A stretch of DNA of 64,000 nt, taken from Leadbetterella sp964563435 (lineage in GTDB: Bacteria; Bacteroidota; Bacteroidia; Cytophagales; Spirosomataceae). Below are positions 19,177 through 27,229 of this stretch, piece by piece. The position numbers and the translations under genes are program-made. The notes under the pieces were generated by a model. It had not been told where the DNA came from. It saw nothing but the letters and a program-made list of their open reading frames with translations, and made no database searches. Numbering within the stretch: the first letter of the stretch is position 1; every line of letters starts with the position of its first letter. Where the stretch lies: the NCBI GenBank assembly GCA_964563435.1, contig CAZLXI010000004.1, forward strand, positions 62,001 to 126,000. The letters run 5' to 3'.

Positions 19177-19278
19177 TTAAAAACTAACAGCTAAAAGTGA
19201 AAAGTTGTGGTACATTAGTATTTTATATAGAAAAATGTACCGCAACTTTTAGTTTTTAACTGTTAACTTTTAGTTTAA
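19177..19278. repeat. Long imperfect palindrome between convergent genes
   Basis: Left arm about 19177-19216 and right arm about 19234-19278. The inner core is GTGGTACATT against AATGTACCGC, and the outer parts contain ACTAACAG and CTGTTAACTTTTAGTTT in complementary order. Roughly four fifths of positions pair over 40 nt. It fills the space between the DUF4382 gene and nrdB and reaches the nrdB stop codon. Probable bidirectional terminator. Confidence 0.7.
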
Positions 19279-20265
19279 TTAAAAGTCTTCATCCAGCGAG
19301 AAGTTCATTTTCTCCTTATCCGCCGTAACGCCGGCTTTCTGGTATTCACCCACCCGCTTCTCAAAGAAGTTGGTTTTCCCCTGCAGGGAGATCAGGTCCA
19401 TGAAGTCAAACGGGTTGCTGGCATGATATACCTTCTGAAGGTTAAGTGACTCCAGCAGGTGATCGGCCACAAACTCAATGTACTGGCACATCTGGGGCGC
19501 ATTCATACCAATCAGGGATACCGGCAGGGCATCAGATACAAATTCCTTTTCGATCTCCACGGCATCCTTGATGATAGTGTATACCTGCTCTTCGGGAAGC
19601 TTATTGATAATGTATTTGGTATATAGCAGGCAGGCGAAGTCGCGGTGAAGCCCCTCATCACGCGAGATCAACTCGTTAGAAAAAGTAAGTCCGGGCATGA
19701 GTCCGCGTTTCTTCAGCCAGAAAATGGAGCAGAAAGATCCGGAGAAGAAAATACCTTCTACGGCCGCAAAAGCGATCAGGCGTTCAATGAACGATCCCTG
19801 CTCGATCCAGCGAATAGCCCATTCCGCTTTTTTCTTTACGCAATCGATAGTCTCCATGGCGTTGAGCATGCGTTGCCTTTCAACGGTATCTTTGATGTAC
19901 GTATCAATCAGCAGGGAGTAGGTTTCCGCATGAATATTTTCGATCATAATCTGGAAGCCGTAGAAACATTTCGCTTCGGCATACTGTACATTCGACAGGA
20001 AGCCTACGGCCAGGTTTTCGTTAACTATACCGTCGGAAGCGGCAAAGAAAGCCAGCACATGCGATATGAAATGCCTTTCACCATCATTGAGGGAAGCCCA
20101 GTCTTTATGGTCCTGCGAGAGATCCAACTCTTCGGCCGTCCAAAAGGAAGCCTCAGCTTTTTTATAGAACTCCCAGATATCATCATGCTTGATGGGAAAT
20201 ATTACAAAACGCGTAGGATCGTCCATCAGAAGAGGCTCGCTCTTCCTTAGTTCGTCATCTGTCAT
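19279..20265 (-). CDS. nrdB: Class I ribonucleotide reductase beta subunit
   Basis: Radical-carrying subunit of ribonucleotide reductase, which makes deoxynucleotides. 328 residues. FWTAEELDLSQD (about residues 40-51) holds the first metal ligand. AKCFYGFQIMIENIHAE carries the radical tyrosine and the Glu-x-x-His ligands, and FSNELISRDEGLH the second Glu and Glu-x-x-His set. The C-terminal KMNFSLDEDF is the short tail that docks on the alpha subunit. The pattern resembles the eukaryote-like R2 group found in Bacteroidota. nrdA is not in the window, so the pair is split or lies elsewhere. Confidence 0.95.
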   Translation of the reverse strand: MTDDELRKSEPLLMDDPTRFVIFPIKHDDIWEFYKKAEASFWTAEELDLSQDHKDWASLNDGERHFISHVLAFFAASDGIVNENLAVGFLSNVQYAEAKCFYGFQIMIENIHAETYSLLIDTYIKDTVERQRMLNAMETIDCVKKKAEWAIRWIEQGSFIERLIAFAAVEGIFFSGSFCSIFWLKKRGLMPGLTFSNELISRDEGLHRDFACLLYTKYIINKLPEEQVYTIIKDAVEIEKEFVSDALPVSLIGMNAPQMCQYIEFVADHLLESLNLQKVYHASNPFDFMDLISLQGKTNFFEKRVGEYQKAGVTADKEKMNFSLDEDF

Positions 20266-20464
20266 GGGGCGAAAATTTTTAGGTTTAAGAAAATAATCCG
20301 TATCCGGATTTTGGAAATTAAAAGTAGGAAGTTTGAGTCAGAATCAAAAATTATATTTCATCAAAAGTTGGGGTCTCCCGGTAAAATGGGAGAATATCGG
20401 TCCTTTTATTGCATTTCAATAAATTTATATCCTACTTTGGAAATTATTCGAAATCATAACGGTT

Positions 20465-21262
20465 ATGCAGAGAGGAAATGGTTTAAAGTTCCGGCTGATC
20501 ATCGGTTTGGTGATGGCTGCTATTGCCTATTTCAGCTATATGGGAAAGTCTCAGGATAATCCGCTGACGGGTGAAAGTCAGAAGGTTAGCCTGTCGCCGG
20601 AAGAGGAGGTGGCCCTGGGACTTCAGTCAGCACCACAGATGGCGCAGGAGTACGGGGGCCTATACCCCGACCAGCAGGTGCAGAGCCAGGTGAGCGGTGT
20701 GGGGAATAAGCTGGTGCGGGTTTTCAACGAGGAACTTGCCGCCAGAGGGATCACCAATCCCTACAGATTCAACTTCTATGTTTTAAGAGACGGGCGGACG
20801 GTGAATGCATTTGCGCTTCCCGGAGGACAGATATTTATAACAGCCGGTCTGCTGGGCAGGCTGAAGTCAGAAGACCAGCTGGCCGGAGTGCTGGGGCACG
20901 AGATCGCCCATGTGATCCACCGGCATTCTTCGGAGCAGATGGCCAAGACGGAGTTTTACCAGGGACTGGCGGGAGCGGCAACTGCATCGGCAGGTGACCT
21001 GGGTGCCGGACAGATCGCCTCCTATGTAGCCAATATGAAGCTGATGCAGTACGGAAGAGACGACGAGCTGGAGTCGGATGAGTTCGGCGTGAAATATATG
21101 ATCAGTGCCGGGTATAACCCCGAAGCTATGGTGGAAGTGATGGAGATCCTTGCGGAAGCATCAGGCGGAGGTATGGAAAGAGACGATTTTAACAGCTCAC
21201 ACCCCAGTCCGGCCAACCGGGTGGCGCGGATCCGGGAGCATATTTCGAAGCACCGGAGATAG
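20465..21262 (+). CDS. M48-family zinc metalloprotease
   Basis: 265 residues with an N-terminal membrane anchor or uncleaved signal (about residues 9-27). The zinc motif HEIAH is at about residues 145-149, and the third ligand lies in ELESDEFGV near residue 200. The family layout SLSPEEEVALGLQ, NAFALPGGQIFITAGLL, HEIAH and SSHPSPANRVARI is complete, as in Oma1/BepA/LoiP-like quality-control proteases of the cell envelope. No TPR tail is present, so it is a short single-domain form. It ends before a hairpin and then argG. Confidence 0.92.
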   Translation: MQRGNGLKFRLIIGLVMAAIAYFSYMGKSQDNPLTGESQKVSLSPEEEVALGLQSAPQMAQEYGGLYPDQQVQSQVSGVGNKLVRVFNEELAARGITNPYRFNFYVLRDGRTVNAFALPGGQIFITAGLLGRLKSEDQLAGVLGHEIAHVIHRHSSEQMAKTEFYQGLAGAATASAGDLGAGQIASYVANMKLMQYGRDDELESDEFGVKYMISAGYNPEAMVEVMEILAEASGGGMERDDFNSSHPSPANRVARIREHISKHRR

Positions 21263-21290
21263 GTAGCCGGCTTGTTCGTAGTATTTTCTG

Positions 21291-21318
21291 CAACCTGTCA
21301 TGGAAAAATGGCAGGTTG
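21291..21318 (+). terminator. Hairpin after the M48 protease gene
   Basis: CAACCTGTCAT (21291-21301) pairs with ATGGCAGGTTG (21308-21318) with one G-T pair and a 6-nt loop. The run of T after it is poor, so it is a moderate terminator candidate. Confidence 0.5.
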
Positions 21319-21351
21319 TTGTGTTTAATAGCAACTTTCGGCCTAAATTTG
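21319..21351 (+). promoter_or_regulatory. Candidate promoter for argG
   Basis: TAAATTTG at 21344-21351 matches the TAnnTTTG -7 element, with TTG at 21319-21321. The spacer of 22 nt is slightly long. The argG ATG is at 21368. Confidence 0.5.
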
Positions 21352-21367
21352 CGGAAAATTTGAACGA

Positions 21368-22567
21368 ATGAGAAAGGTAGTACTGGCTTTCAGTGGTGGT
21401 TTGGACACTTCTTTTTGTGTGAAATATCTAAGCGAGGAGAAAGGAATGGAGGTGCATTCCGTTCTGGTGGATACCGGAGGGTTTACAGAGGCGGAGATCG
21501 CTGATATTGAGAAAAAAGCCTATGATCTTGGTGTTAAAACACATTATACCGCACGGGTGGCCGACAAGTATTACAAGGAGTGTATCCGTTTTCTCATTTT
21601 CGGGAATGTATTGAAGAACAACACCTACCCGCTGTCGGTCAGTGCGGAAAGGATATTTCAGGCGGTGGCCGTGGCCGAATACGCCCGGTCTGTAGGAGCA
21701 AATGCCATTGCCCACGGAAGTACCGGCGCGGGAAATGACCAGGTGCGTTTTGACATGGCGTTCCGGATCATTGTTCCGGACGCGGAGATTATCACGCCCA
21801 TCCGCGACCTTCGTCTGTCAAGAGAGGCCGAGATCGATTATCTGAAGAAAAAGGGGGTTGAACGTGAATGGCATAAATCTACTTACTCCATTAACCAGGG
21901 GCTTTGGGGAACTTCGGTAGGCGGAAAGGAAACGCTTAACTCCTGGGATGCGCTTCCCGAAGAAGCTTATCCTACCCAATTATCGAAGAAAAAACCGGCA
22001 GAGATCACACTGGATTTTGTAAAAGGGGAACTGAAAGCGGTCAATAACCGGAAATTCAGAAACCCCGTAGAGGCTATCCGGAGGGTTCACGAACTGGCCG
22101 CGCCTTACGCTATCGGGCGTGACACCCACGTGGGCGATACCATTATCGGCATTAAAGGCCGGGTGGGTTTCGAAGCGCCGGCCCCGCTAATCATCATCAA
22201 GGCGCATCATCTCCTCGAAAAGCATGTGCTGAGCAAATGGCAGCAGTACTGGAAGCAGAATCTAGCCGAATGGTACGGCATGCTGCTGCATGAAGGTCAT
22301 TTTAACGAGCCCGTTCTGCGGGATATTGAAGCCTATTTCATCAACAGCCAGAACACGGTGACTGGTACCGTACGGGTAAAGCTTGCGCCATATAATTTCA
22401 CGGTGCTGGGTATCCGGTCGGAATACGACCTGATGTCGGATGTGTTCGGAAGCTACGGTGAAATGAACAACGCCTGGTCAGGCGATGACGTGCGGGGGTT
22501 TTCAAAAATAGCTTCGAACCAGGTAATGATCCATCAGAAAATCCGGGAGCTGGCCGATAAGAAATAA
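21368..22567 (+). CDS. argG: Argininosuccinate synthase
   Basis: Joins citrulline and aspartate using ATP in arginine synthesis; cytoplasmic. 399 residues, the usual length. The ATP-binding loop AFSGGLDTS is at residues 7-15. Other conserved blocks are HGSTGAGNDQVRFD, TPIRDLRLSREAEIDYL, STYSINQGLWGTSVGG and a C-terminal region ending FGSYGEMNNAW. No other arg gene is adjacent. The unknown membrane protein gene begins 3 nt after the stop and may be co-transcribed. Confidence 0.97.
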   Translation: MRKVVLAFSGGLDTSFCVKYLSEEKGMEVHSVLVDTGGFTEAEIADIEKKAYDLGVKTHYTARVADKYYKECIRFLIFGNVLKNNTYPLSVSAERIFQAVAVAEYARSVGANAIAHGSTGAGNDQVRFDMAFRIIVPDAEIITPIRDLRLSREAEIDYLKKKGVEREWHKSTYSINQGLWGTSVGGKETLNSWDALPEEAYPTQLSKKKPAEITLDFVKGELKAVNNRKFRNPVEAIRRVHELAAPYAIGRDTHVGDTIIGIKGRVGFEAPAPLIIIKAHHLLEKHVLSKWQQYWKQNLAEWYGMLLHEGHFNEPVLRDIEAYFINSQNTVTGTVRVKLAPYNFTVLGIRSEYDLMSDVFGSYGEMNNAWSGDDVRGFSKIASNQVMIHQKIRELADKK

Positions 22568-22570
22568 GGT

Positions 22571-24190
22571 ATGGTAAGCCGTAAAGAAAAGATAGCTATC
22601 GGGGTGCTCATACTGATGGCGGTTGTTATTCACCTGTTTCTCCTGGGGAAATATGCCGTTAATCTTCCGTTTAAGGATGATTACAGGGTTTTTGTAAATT
22701 ACCTGTATTATTTCTTTAATTACGACGATACGTTCAAGGCCATTTTTTTGCCCGATAATGAAAGCCACCCCGTACTGATGCGGTTGATCACGCTGGCGCA
22801 GTATTCTCTTGACGGGTATCTCGACTTCAGGCACATCCTTTGGTTTTGTAATCTCTTTCTCCTGCTTATCTTAGCTACTTTAAGCGCTCATTTTTACCGT
22901 CGGAAGGAATACTGGAATATTGCCTTCGTGTTTCTCCTGGTACTGAATGTCATGCATCACGAGCTCTATTTCCGGACCGATGTGGGCACTTACCAGACGC
23001 TCTCCTTCGCGCTTTCGCTGTTTTTATTCTATGGCGCTGCGTACTATAATTCGATCTCCCGGCTGATCCGGGTTTTGTTTTACGTTGCTTTTATTCTGAC
23101 CCCCTTCGGAAGTGTGAACGGCATGCTGGCCAATGTACTGGTAGTGACGTATTTTCTTGTCAACCGGGAAAACAAGAAAGGTCTCGTGGTGACCTCCGTA
23201 CTTTTAGTGATAGAGCTCGTTTTTACGGCGGTATTTCTGAGCGGTGACGGAAAGTCGTTTAACGTATGGGAAAATATAAGCAGGTATAATTTTCAATTGA
23301 TTTACGCTTACTTCCTTTCGCTGGGCGGGATTCTGAACGTGATCAGTAACCCGGTAAGCTGGGTGATACTGGCCCTGGGGAGTGCCGCTATTTTCGGATA
23401 TACGTTTTATCGTCTCTTTTTCCCCTTTCAGTTCCGGTTGAATTTTGAGAAGCTGCTCTTCATTTTTTGTGCGGGCTCTCTGGCACTGATCGTTATACTG
23501 AGGTATAACTACTGGATGGAGGGCTATGTCAGCGTTCTGGAGTCGAGGTATAAGATCTATGGCGCATTGGTTATTCTGCTGTTTTTCTCGGCCCTGATAC
23601 GGCAGTTCTCTTTTATCCGGCCGCTTATCGCACTGTTTCTTCTGGGGCTTTTTGCTGCCGGTTTATATAAAGGCCTGGCGATGTTGAAAATTCAGCAGCT
23701 CGAACAGTTTACCAAAGCGTATAATGTGGATCAGGATATTTATGAGCAGTCTTATGCCCGGACCTTTTATCTCAGTAAAAAACGAAAGGAAAAACTGGAC
23801 GAGCTGGGAGTCTACTCCTTTCAACCGGTCAGAAAAGTAGCCGACCGTATCCTGGTGGAAGAGAATCGTCTGAATGATATATTCCGGGTGAAGATCGGTA
23901 ATGCAGAAGATGATCCGCTCTCGAAAGGAGACTGGAATCCGGATGTTTTTCCGATGAGACGGCTGGAAGTAGACGGGGTATTCCCGGACAGGAAGTATTA
24001 TTTTATCCGGTTCCGGGGGAAAGACGGGAAGTCATCGCTTCATTTTCTTGATCCGCCGCCGCTGTCACTTTTGAAAGGGCCGCGCCGTTCGGCTATCCAG
24101 GTGCTGAGCAGGGATTTTTATCCGCAGGCTGTAGCGGGGGTCGATTTCACCGAATATGAGATTTACGGAACCGACGACCTGGGCTTATAA
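22571..24190 (+). CDS. Polytopic membrane protein of unknown function
   Basis: I do not recognise a named family. The 539-residue protein has about ten hydrophobic segments between residues 8 and 375, then a soluble C-terminal domain (about 380-539). The first extracytoplasmic loop contains PFKDDYRVFV and DNESHPVLMRL: an acidic pair followed by an E..HP motif. Together with the many-helix layout this resembles GT-C glycosyltransferases, but I cannot confirm it. It starts 3 nt after argG, an odd partner for an arginine gene. Its last 28 nt overlap the convergent gene ending at 24163. Confidence 0.75.
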   Translation: MVSRKEKIAIGVLILMAVVIHLFLLGKYAVNLPFKDDYRVFVNYLYYFFNYDDTFKAIFLPDNESHPVLMRLITLAQYSLDGYLDFRHILWFCNLFLLLILATLSAHFYRRKEYWNIAFVFLLVLNVMHHELYFRTDVGTYQTLSFALSLFLFYGAAYYNSISRLIRVLFYVAFILTPFGSVNGMLANVLVVTYFLVNRENKKGLVVTSVLLVIELVFTAVFLSGDGKSFNVWENISRYNFQLIYAYFLSLGGILNVISNPVSWVILALGSAAIFGYTFYRLFFPFQFRLNFEKLLFIFCAGSLALIVILRYNYWMEGYVSVLESRYKIYGALVILLFFSALIRQFSFIRPLIALFLLGLFAAGLYKGLAMLKIQQLEQFTKAYNVDQDIYEQSYARTFYLSKKRKEKLDELGVYSFQPVRKVADRILVEENRLNDIFRVKIGNAEDDPLSKGDWNPDVFPMRRLEVDGVFPDRKYYFIRFRGKDGKSSLHFLDPPPLSLLKGPRRSAIQVLSRDFYPQAVAGVDFTEYEIYGTDDLGL

Positions 24191-25383
24191 TCCAAAGGAA
24201 GAAGGTCGGCGGTTTTGTTGGACCAACCCCAGTAATCACCGCTGAAGAGGTTGAGGGGTGGGAAATAGTTTCCGTTTTCCTGAATCTCTAAGGCCTCATC
24301 TTCAAGCATGCGCAGGATAGAAGTTTGAAAAGTAATGGCCCTGTTTTCTCTTTTATATTCCAGGTACAGAGGCTCTTCTTTATGAAGCGTATTGACTACG
24401 TAGAGGTAATCTTTAAAGTAAAGTTTTTTAGTCCCGGCAGAATCTGTCCGCACCAGTTGCCGGGTAGGAATGGTATCATTGATCAGGGAGAATTTTGAAT
24501 CCGGCTGACTCAGAACACTACTGAAATAGGCCAGGGAGTCGGGGGTATACTGCGCGGGATAGACCGGAGCGGAGATCACTACCCAATTACCTGAAGAGGC
24601 TTGTTCGCGGAGAGTATATTTGTCACGCAACGCCCTCACCCGGTCCTTTTCCCGGTTTCGGGTCTCTATCATTTTTCTGACAGTATAGCCGTCTTCCTGC
24701 ACACGATTATGGTACAGGCTACGCATGAATTTCAAAAGCGATGCATTGTAGGTGTCTTCCCGGTTCCGGAGATTCCTTTTGGAAACGGACCTTTGTTCAC
24801 GGAAGTAGGGGTAGCCGGCATAGACGTGTGTATTGTTCCGGAAATCGATGCGAAAAAGCTCCAGGTGGTATTCGAGGTCATAGCCAAGTGACCGGTTCTG
24901 TATTCTTAAGGGGGCTATGGCAAATACTTCCAGGGTGTTATCCTGTTTATTATGCCGGAATCTCAGATCCCGGGGATTTTTCAGGACGGTACGCCGGGCA
25001 TTGAAAGTGGTGCCGATAAAGCTTTCCGTAAAGAGGGTTCCCCAGGTATTCCAGCCGTCTTTATCAAATGCCCTGACAGTGACAGGGTCCAGCTGGGTGC
25101 TTTTTTCCCGGAGTACGATGGCCAGCGGATTATCCAGTGGCACGCTGATAACGGCAAAGAATTTTTCATAGCCCAGTACGGATACCACCAGTTCGTGCTT
25201 TCCCGGTGTAAGCCGGCTGATGCTGAAATGGCCGTTTTCGTCGGTGGTAGTGCCGAGCGTGGAATTGTTTATAAATACGCTGGCAAAGGGTACGGGCCGG
25301 TTGTCGGCTTGTGAAACCACCGTTCCTTTTACCTGAGCGAATGCCCAGTAAGGCGAAAGCAAAAGGAGTAATAACTTTTTCAT
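24163..25383 (-). CDS. Carboxypeptidase-regulatory-like domain protein, exported
   Basis: 406 residues. The signal peptide is MKKLLLLLLSPYWAFAQ. A CarboxypepD_reg-like domain (about residues 18-100: VKGTVVSQADNRPVPFASVF, DENGHFSIS, KHELVVSVLGYEKF) is followed by a roughly 300-residue region with no family I recognise, with charged, aromatic beta-rich segments. Comparable Bacteroidota proteins are often encoded near BlaI/BlaR1-type regulators. Here no such gene is adjacent, but a BlaI-like palindrome covers the promoter. The 3' end overlaps the convergent gene by 28 nt. Confidence 0.82.
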   Translation of the reverse strand: MKKLLLLLLSPYWAFAQVKGTVVSQADNRPVPFASVFINNSTLGTTTDENGHFSISRLTPGKHELVVSVLGYEKFFAVISVPLDNPLAIVLREKSTQLDPVTVRAFDKDGWNTWGTLFTESFIGTTFNARRTVLKNPRDLRFRHNKQDNTLEVFAIAPLRIQNRSLGYDLEYHLELFRIDFRNNTHVYAGYPYFREQRSVSKRNLRNREDTYNASLLKFMRSLYHNRVQEDGYTVRKMIETRNREKDRVRALRDKYTLREQASSGNWVVISAPVYPAQYTPDSLAYFSSVLSQPDSKFSLINDTIPTRQLVRTDSAGTKKLYFKDYLYVVNTLHKEEPLYLEYKRENRAITFQTSILRMLEDEALEIQENGNYFPPLNLFSGDYWGWSNKTADLLPLDYKPRSSVP

Positions 25384-25387
25384 GAAA

Positions 25388-25417
25388 CAAAACTACGAAA
25401 ACTTCGTAGTATGTCAA
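25388..25417 (-). promoter_or_regulatory. Promoter with BlaI/MecI-like operator
   Basis: On the minus strand: TTG (25417-25415), a 19-nt spacer and TAGTTTTG (25395-25388), a good match to the Bacteroidota -33/-7 pattern. A perfect inverted repeat ACTACGAA-3 nt-TTCGTAGT (25392-25410) lies between the two elements and overlaps the -7. The ATG is only about 5 nt downstream, so the transcript may be nearly leaderless. The CTAC/GTAG halves resemble BlaI/MecI/CopY operators. Confidence 0.6.
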
Positions 25418-25432
25418 TATCTCCGGCGGAAT

Positions 25433-25467
25433 AAAAAAAATCCCCGAAATAAAATATCGGGGATTTT
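25433..25467 (-). terminator. Rho-independent terminator after ilvC
   Basis: AAAATCCCCGA (25437-25447) pairs perfectly with TCGGGGATTTT (25457-25467). Read on the minus strand the stem is followed by a run of T (complement of the A run at 25433-25440), so it should end the ilv transcript. Confidence 0.85.
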
Positions 25468-25496
25468 CATTCTAACTAAACTAAATGTGAACCAAG

Positions 25497-26540
25497 TTAA
25501 TTGTTTTCAGGCCTTAAGCTACGTACGGTCTTTCCTGCCTTCCACATTTCAGAATCACGAAGCTCTGCCAGCTCTTTTTCCAGTTTTTCACGATAATCGG
25601 CCTGAGAGTTACGCTCGATGGAAATGGCAGCCTCGTTTTGTGATTTTACGCTGTTATACAATTTTTCGAAAACGGGTTTGGTGGCATCGCGGAAAGGCTT
25701 CCACCAGTCCAGCGCCCCTCTTTGGGCAGTGGTGGAGCAGTTGGCGTACATCCAGTCCATGCCGTTTTCCGCCACCAGGGGCATCAGCGACTGGGTAAGT
25801 TCTTCCACCGTTTCATTGAAGGCTTCAGAAGGCGAATGGCCGTTTTCTCTTAAAACTTCATACTGAGCGGCAAAGATCCCCTGGATAGCCCCCATCAGGG
25901 TGCCTCTCTCGCCGGTCAGGTCAGAAGTTACTTCTTTGTAAAAGTCTGTTTCAAAGAGGTATCCTGAACCCACACCGATGGCCATGGCGATACACTTCTC
26001 TCTTGCTTTTCCGGATGCATCCTGGTAGATAGCAAACGAAGAGTTCAGTCCTTTTCCTTCCACAAACAACCGGCGGAGTGAAGTACCGGATCCTTTAGGC
26101 GCGGCAAGGAAAACATCTACATCGGCTGGCGGCACGATGCCGGTCTTATCCTTATAGGTAATGCCGAATCCGTGGGAGAAGTACAGCGATTTTCCGGCCG
26201 TAAGGTATTTCTTCACGGTAGGCCAAAGCTCAATCTGTGCGGCGTCAGAAAGCAGGTAACAGATGATCGTACCTTTGGAGAGAGCCTCTTCGATCTCAAA
26301 AAGTGTTTCACCGGGAACCCATCCGTCTGCTACGGCTTTGTCATACGTTTTACCTTTACGTTGCCCTACGATCACGTTCAGTCCGTTGTCACGCATGTTA
26401 AGCGCCTGTCCCGGCCCCTGAACACCGTATCCGATCACGGCGATGGTATCGCCGGCCAGTACTTCTCTTGCTTTTTCTAACGGAAACTCTTCGCGGGTTA
26501 CTACTTCTTCCTCTATACCTCCGAAATTTAACTTTGCCAT
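25497..26540 (-). CDS. ilvC: Ketol-acid reductoisomerase
   Basis: Second common step of valine, leucine and isoleucine synthesis: alkyl migration and NAD(P)H reduction of acetohydroxy acids. 347 residues. The Rossmann start is IGYGVQGPGQALNMRDNG (glycine motif at residues 37-42); the cofactor-discriminating loop reads GQRKGKTYDKA. AAPKGSGTSLRR and later ETDFYKEVTSDLTGERG, with the metal-binding acidic residues, follow. The GVQGPGQ form, instead of the common GSQGHAH, is what I expect for Bacteroidota. Last gene of ilvDBNC. Confidence 0.96.
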   Translation of the reverse strand: MAKLNFGGIEEEVVTREEFPLEKAREVLAGDTIAVIGYGVQGPGQALNMRDNGLNVIVGQRKGKTYDKAVADGWVPGETLFEIEEALSKGTIICYLLSDAAQIELWPTVKKYLTAGKSLYFSHGFGITYKDKTGIVPPADVDVFLAAPKGSGTSLRRLFVEGKGLNSSFAIYQDASGKAREKCIAMAIGVGSGYLFETDFYKEVTSDLTGERGTLMGAIQGIFAAQYEVLRENGHSPSEAFNETVEELTQSLMPLVAENGMDWMYANCSTTAQRGALDWWKPFRDATKPVFEKLYNSVKSQNEAAISIERNSQADYREKLEKELAELRDSEMWKAGKTVRSLRPENN

Positions 26541-26578
26541 TTTTTTATTTTTTCGTTTATTTAATTACTTGAATGATT

Positions 26579-27115
26579 TTATACGGAATATTCCCATTCC
26601 ATTTCTTCCGGAATATATTCTACCAGGCCCTGCGGTGTCTTGCCCACGGCTACGCGTCCGGAACGGACAAACTCCGTAATCCCGTGCGGCTTGAGGTAGC
26701 GGAAGAATTCGAATATTTCTTCTTCGGTACCGGTCTTTTCGATCACCACATAATCCAGCTCCCAATACACCACCCAGGCCTTATAGACCTTGTTGATGGT
26801 GTCGATGTCGATAGGCTTGGCGTTGACAGGCGTAGGGATCTTGAACAGGGCGATCTCGTTATAGACGATATCATGGTTCAGGTAACCGAAAACCGCCAGC
26901 ACTTCCACTACTTTCCGGATCTGGCGTACCAGCTTTTCCACTTCCTCCCGTTTTTCATGCTTGATCACGATGGTAAATCGGGACACTCCCTTTCTTACGG
27001 TTTCAGAAACGGTAAGGGAGTCGATATTGACCCGTCTGCGGGTAAAAATGATGGTAATCTTATTTAACAGACCCACCGCATTTTCGCCGTAAACACATAT
27101 AGTATATTGCGTCAT
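26579..27115 (-). CDS. ilvN: Acetolactate synthase small (regulatory) subunit
   Basis: Regulatory partner of IlvB that gives valine feedback inhibition. Start chosen at the ATG at 27115 (MTQYTICVYGENAVGLLNKI), because an upstream 7-codon extension adds only charged residues. An ACT domain covers about residues 2-76 (NKITIIFTRRRVNIDSLTV, followed by SRFTIVIKHE), and a C-terminal small-subunit domain follows, with an EIFEFFRYLKPHGITEFVR-like end. It lies between ilvB and ilvC; the ilvB-ilvN gap of about 110 bp contains a dispersed repeat. Confidence 0.94.
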   Translation of the reverse strand: MTQYTICVYGENAVGLLNKITIIFTRRRVNIDSLTVSETVRKGVSRFTIVIKHEKREEVEKLVRQIRKVVEVLAVFGYLNHDIVYNEIALFKIPTPVNAKPIDIDTINKVYKAWVVYWELDYVVIEKTGTEEEIFEFFRYLKPHGITEFVRSGRVAVGKTPQGLVEYIPEEMEWEYSV

Positions 27116-27161
27116 TGTTTTAGTTTTTAACCTCACCCCTGGTGCTCTTAACCCTTCGATC

Positions 27162-27191
27162 TTTCGACAGGCCGGGCCGCGTAGGCTCAGG
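27162..27191. repeat. Dispersed intergenic repeat, copy A
   Basis: TTTCGACAGGCCGGGCCGCG followed by TAGGCTCAGG lies between ilvB and ilvN. It matches the element at 41043-41074 (CTTCGACAAAGCCGG...GCGTAGACTCAGGG) over most of its length; a shorter relative is at 49878-49897. Confidence 0.65.
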
Positions 27192-27229
27192 ATAAACCGG
27201 GCTCAGGGGGCAGGTGTACTCGTAAAATT

